Shown here in pieces: positions 62,873 to 64,000 of a stretch of 64,000 nt of DNA. The DNA is from Anticarsia gemmatalis. Its lineage: Eukaryota > Arthropoda > Insecta > Lepidoptera > Erebidae. A program made the translations under genes and the position numbers. Below the pieces are notes generated by a model, which was not told the DNA's origin, ran no database searches, and was given only the letters and a program-made list of their open reading frames with translations. Each line of letters opens with the position of its first letter. Position 1 is the first letter of the stretch. The stretch spans positions 1,488,001-1,552,000 of the forward strand of contig NC_134745.1 of NCBI RefSeq assembly GCF_050436995.1, given 5' to 3'.

Positions 62873-64000
62873 ACATGTACATATATAGAGGTAATAAAGG
62901 CCTTTTGAGTGATACTGAAAATACAAACAATTATAACTTATCTCTATTTTAAGTGTCACTCAACTCAAAAATACACCAAAAAATTTATCCTGAAAACAGA
63001 CACAGCGACTGTTGTTATAAATCGAATTTTGGGCTCTCTATATAAAGATAGTGGTGAGCAAACCTCTTTTACCACTGCCCCAAGCATGTTATCTATGTAG
63101 TGTATAACCCTAATATGTAGTAATACATATGTATGTGCGTGTATGTGTATTATAAATGACATTTACATAGTGACCTTCGGTTTGGGCAATCGTTTACTGA
63201 GTATTTACTTTAGATCGATTGTCCACATGTCTGTGTGTAATGTCGACGCGGCTGTGATTGCGATATTAATCAACCACGTGATGTTATTTTGTTTTAGTGT
63301 TTGTTTGTTTGTTTATATTGAACTGACTTGTAGTAGAAGTACTAAAATCTTATAACCTGCAAAATGCTTTATATGCTGTTAAAGATCGAGAACTTGTATT
63401 AGCAAAAGCTGAAGATCAAACTCAGTGAGATCAAACTGAGTAAACATGGGCAGATGAAAGCGATAACAAGGATTTAGAACTTACTTGAAGATAAAATTGA
63501 ATACTGAGTAGATAGATATAAAAGCATGAGGCTAACTGCTTATTCGTGCCGCCTAGCTAAAGCAAAATCTTAACACAATATTTTCAAAAAGTAAATAAAA
63601 TCCAAGGCACGTGTAAACTGTAACACTTAGCGTAAACTTTTTACAACAAAAATAAGACTTATTAAATAAAGTACTAAAATTCTTGAACCGAAGAATATAG
63701 ATCAGCATTATAAATAAACGAAACTGCATTGATAAGAAACAGACTACAAAACATTTTCATGTCGGTTTTTCTTCAAAACACAAAAGAACCTGTTTTCAAT
63801 AAAAACTTATAGATTACGTTTGCTTCTTGTAAAAACAACCTCTTTTGTTGGAAGAAAAACATCATAGTACAATGTGACTGAAAAATATTAAATAAAAAAT
63901 TGCTGTTGGAATATTGACGGCATTTCTTTGACCCGCGTCTGCTTTAAGCGTTTTTTTTTGTTGTGAAATATTCGGTATTTGGTTACATCAGGAAAACAAC

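Larger units (their letters stand above)
58945..64000. other. AT-rich noncoding DNA to the window end
   Basis: No exon is supported. It holds a dispersed repeat at 60985-61100, a MITE family A half at 62803-62872 and a short tandem (GATCAAACTCAGTGA / GATCAAACTGAGT) at 63414-63441. Confidence 0.5.

Overview
The window is insect nuclear DNA, most probably from a moth or butterfly (Lepidoptera). It is AT-rich with GC-richer coding exons, GT-AG introns and insect orthologues. It also carries many short interspersed elements of types I associate with Lepidoptera, such as Helitron-like ends that open near TACTAATATTATAAATG and close with a hairpin, GCGGGCAGAAG and a TAG-T end. No repeat library was searched, so the clade is an inference.

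The left 17 kb holds the identifiable genes. Positions 3-724 and 1859-3298 (+) are the 3' end of a protein I do not recognise. An in-frame splice donor at 473 suggests that both blocks belong to one gene with two alternative C-termini. Positions 4383-5983 are a 1.6 kb palindromic Tc1/mariner-class transposon whose two arms each carry a broken transposase fragment. Positions 6996-9357 (-) are a complete five-exon gene for the queuosine salvage enzyme QNG1 (C9orf64/DUF2419 family). Positions 10028-11657 (+) are a complete three-exon gene for the WD40 nucleoporin Nup43, head to head with QNG1.

From 13273 to 34861 (-) runs the RhoGAP gene conundrum (conu, ARHGAP18/28/40 family), convergent with Nup43. 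Eleven coding exons give a 555-residue protein. A second first exon at 24774, inside the 13.5 kb intron, would give a 489-residue form with a different N-terminus. The introns carry MITEs, Helitron-like elements, SINE-like relics and a cluster of ACCACA (Runx-type) motifs.

From 34862 to 64000 I find no convincing coding exon. This 29 kb contains the probable upstream region of conu, then dispersed repeats in AT-rich DNA: further copies of the two MITE families, a mariner-type MITE, retroelement-tail fragments and a small GC-rich inverted-repeat element. It could be intergenic or the intron of a gene lying outside the window.

The identified genes do not form a pathway. They are housekeeping genes (tRNA-modification salvage, nuclear pore) beside a cytoskeletal regulator. 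I found no sign of a new biological system. The most interesting points are the alternative conu first exons, the alternative 3' structure of the first gene, the palindromic transposon and the two local MITE families.
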